A DNA stretch of 64,000 nucleotides from Impatiens glandulifera (lineage: Eukaryota > Streptophyta > Magnoliopsida > Ericales > Balsaminaceae). Below, in pieces: positions 61,681 through 64,000 of the stretch. Made by a program: the position numbers and the translations under genes. A model generated the notes under the pieces. That model was not told the DNA's origin. It searched no databases and saw only the letters and a program-made list of their open reading frames with translations. The stretch is from assembly GCF_907164915.1 (NCBI RefSeq), contig NC_061866.1, positions 51,891,113-51,955,112 of the forward strand, written 5' to 3'. Position 1 is the first letter of the stretch. The number at the start of each line of letters is the position of its first letter.

Positions 61681-62910
61681 TGTCTAATTTTGGATTTTAT
61701 TTTATAATATCAATATTTCAACTTTAATAATAAATATTTTCTAAATAAATTAGAAGGAAATATATTAATGTTTGTAAAAAAAAATAATAATATCATATTT
61801 CAGAAAACAAAAATATGTAAAAAAAACAAAAATCCTAATCTAATCTAAGTAAAATTCAGTGATGCAATAATAATATTAGAATGTGAATAAATGATCTAGA
61901 ATATTATTTTTGTTTTTGTAATTTTGACAATTTTTTAAACAAATTTAATTATGATATATTGATACAAACTTTTTTTTATTATATATTTGTCAGAACTATA
62001 TTATATAAAAATAATTTAAATTATAATATAAAATTAAAATACTATAATCTGGTTTATGATATATAAAATAATTTATATATTATAATTTGGACAATGATCT
62101 TTAAAAAATTATATAAAAAAATTAAATTTTAATTTTATTTTTAATAATTTAATTACCATAAAATAAAACAGAAAATAAATGAAAATATGTAAGCAATACA
62201 ATATAGCTCAATAATTAAAAGTATTTATCCATAAATTAATAGTTTTATCTTTATTTAACACTTTTTATCATAAAAAAATATATTAATTTATAACATAAAA
62301 TAAACTATGAAAAAATTACATAATTTTTTTAACAACTATGACTCACGACCCTATTTCTATTTAAAATATTTATTTTAAATAAAAATTAGAAAATTGTATT
62401 CGGTTAACTTTTTAAATAATCACAAATTATAACTTTATCAAAAATTCTATCCTTATTTATTCATTTATCAACTATTTTTATTAGGTCAAATTATTATTTG
62501 TGATTGAATTTAAATTACTTTAGCTAAAACTTTTACATTGATATTTGAGTTTTTCTCTTTAACATTTATAATTATTTGATTTTTTTACAAAGAATTAAAT
62601 AATAATAATTATATTTAATATTTGACTTAAAGATTATTTAAATAATCATAATTCAAAAACATCATATTATTCTTCCTATGTGAAAAAAAAATTATCATAG
62701 AAAACAAAAATTTAATATCATTAATAATGTAAAAAATAATGTCAACCATAGTTAAATTTAATAGTGGAGAAGTTATATAAATGACATGTTGCCACATTGT
62801 TCACGTTGACACAATTATGATTATTTGTGTTTAAATACAAAAAAAAAAAGTGTTTTAATTACGCACAAACAACAAACACTAAAAGCAAAAATTATAAGTT
62901 GAGTCAAACG
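61681..62910. other. AT-rich spacer between GET3 and the SR-protein gene
   Basis: About 1.2 kb of very AT-rich DNA between divergent genes; no gene or clear repeat. It must contain the promoters of both neighbours. Confidence 0.5.
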
Positions 62911-62912
62911 AG

Positions 62913-62921
62913 CCCTATATA
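62913..62921 (+). promoter_or_regulatory. TATA box candidate for the SR-protein gene
   Basis: CCTATATAT lies about 100-130 bp upstream of the end of the predicted noncoding first exon (donor CCCAAG/GTACTT at 63049/63050). Confidence 0.4.
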
Positions 62922-63735
62922 TCTGTTTTGCTCTTATCCGCCAGCTATTTGCTGATTCAAAGCCTAATTAGCAGATTCGTGTCTTTCTTCCTTTCCATCT
63001 GCGTCTAGGGTTTTTGACAGCTGCTCTCGCTCCTACCCAAGATCCCAAGGTACTTCTTAAATTACATATCTCATCTCTCTATATATATACATACATGTAT
63101 GTCGGTATATGTGTGTTTGTGCGTACATGTGTCACCGTTCTGTTTCCTGAGTGCTTCTGCTTATCATCAGATCTGATGTCTTTCACTATCTCCGTTATTC
63201 ATATTTATTTCCTTCCAATACGTCCGAGGCTTGTACAGGAGGATCGTCGAATTTCATATGTATATTGACTCAATTTTGCCACCCATTAAAAGAGTAAATA
63301 GTTCTTGAATAAGGGTTGCCCCGGCCATAGATGTATCTTGGATTCTCGGTCAAGTGAATAGCATCATATTACCTTAGGTTCCTCTATTGCTTGCATTGCA
63401 AACGTGTATCTATATGACCCAACAATTCATAGACAAAAGAAGCTCAGACTGACCAATTGTACAATTCAACCTTAGAAAAATTGCCGATTTGCATGGTTTT
63501 TTTTATTATACTTCCAATTTGGGTTGTTATATGTGCAACAATTGTTTTTTCCCTTTACATAGTTGAAACATGAAGCTTGCATGTATTGTAGATTCAAGTG
63601 TACCAATAAAACATATTCTGTCATTTAATTTTCCATATTGTTTCACAAACGCTTTTGGCTGTCTACTGTCTCATATTTTCTTCTCATGTAACACAACTTC
63701 AGGTCAAGTGAATTCTTCTTTTGAGTTTGAGAATC

Positions 63736-64000
63736 ATGAGGGCTATATTCGTTGGCAACTTGGATTTTGATGCCCGCATGTCTGATGTCGAACGACTCTT
63801 CAGAAAATATGGCAAGACTGATAGGGTGGATATGAAGTCTGGTAGGCAATTTGTTTGTTAACTTGTTTATGTTCGCCAATATTCTTATCATCTGCAAGAC
63901 CCCCTAGATCATTGTTTCACATGATTGGGAAAGGAAAACAAAACTGCTTATATGATTGGTTTTTTAGTGCTCTGTAGTCATAATTCCCTTGTGAGATTCA
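63736..64000 (+). CDS. RS-type SR splicing factor, first coding exon only (partial)
   Basis: Plant-specific RS subfamily SR protein (RS31/RS40-like), a nuclear pre-mRNA splicing regulator. A noncoding first exon ends at 63049. After an intron, exon 2 (63703-63841) has a short leader and then ATG at 63736. The coding part gives [20 protein letters not shown] and then [16 protein letters not shown], the start of an RRM with its RNP2 motif (IFVGNL). It ends in phase 1 at a GTAGGC donor. The rest of the RRM, the second RRM-like part and the RS tail lie beyond the window; the bases after 63841 are intron. RS genes in this subfamily often splice alternatively in their early introns. Confidence 0.85.

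Overview
This is nuclear DNA from a flowering plant, almost certainly a eudicot. The evidence is the set of gene families present (gibberellin 20-oxidase, a TM3/SOC1-type MIKC MADS-box gene, a UDP-glucuronate 4-epimerase, LPEAT2, GET3, a plant RS-type SR protein), the short GT-AG introns, the very AT-rich intergenic DNA with long TA runs, and the mix of transposons (Mutator-like, Ty3, LINE, SINE, MITE). I cannot name the species. I saw no tRNA or rRNA gene and no CRISPR array.

Layout. 0-15 kb is a gibberellin 20-oxidase (GA20ox) cluster on the minus strand: one truncated copy (167-1077), a decayed copy (3727-4950), a nearly intact copy with one frameshift (6964-8355), a second decayed fragment (9222-9925) and one fully intact gene (11996-13404). 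The last four derive from one roughly 5 kb tandem duplication whose junction lies near 9220. 15-31 kb is mostly AT-rich spacer around a seven-exon SOC1-like MADS-box gene (18984-21545, minus), with SINE and LINE remnants. 31467-39433 is a complete-looking Mutator-like element (MULE) with terminal inverted repeats of about 440 bp and a 9 bp target duplication. 39.7-46.1 kb is a partial duplicate of the 3' half of LPEAT2, broken by a Ty3-type retrotransposon that itself contains a LINE fragment and Helitron-like pieces. 46.5-64 kb is a gene-rich stretch: a UDP-glucuronate 4-epimerase (+), LPEAT2 (-, 14 exons), GET3 (-, 7 exons) and the 5' end of an SR-protein gene (+), which runs off the window.

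The most unusual locus is the MULE. It carries three genes: a DUF1985-domain gene (+), a MURA-type transposase (-), and an intact five-exon gene for a tandem-BRCT protein resembling the C-terminus of BARD1/BRCA1 (-). Each gene is preceded by a TIR or TIR-like block that seems to supply a promoter, a 5' UTR exon and a first splice donor. A third, internal TIR-like block lies between the transposase and the BRCT gene. This suggests that an older, shorter element grew outward to a new end and captured a DNA-repair gene fragment.

The splice models below were built by hand from GT/AG sites, reading-frame continuity and family knowledge. Total lengths match family norms (GA20ox 388 aa, SOC1-like 221 aa, LPEAT2 544 aa, GET3 357 aa), but no transcript data were available.
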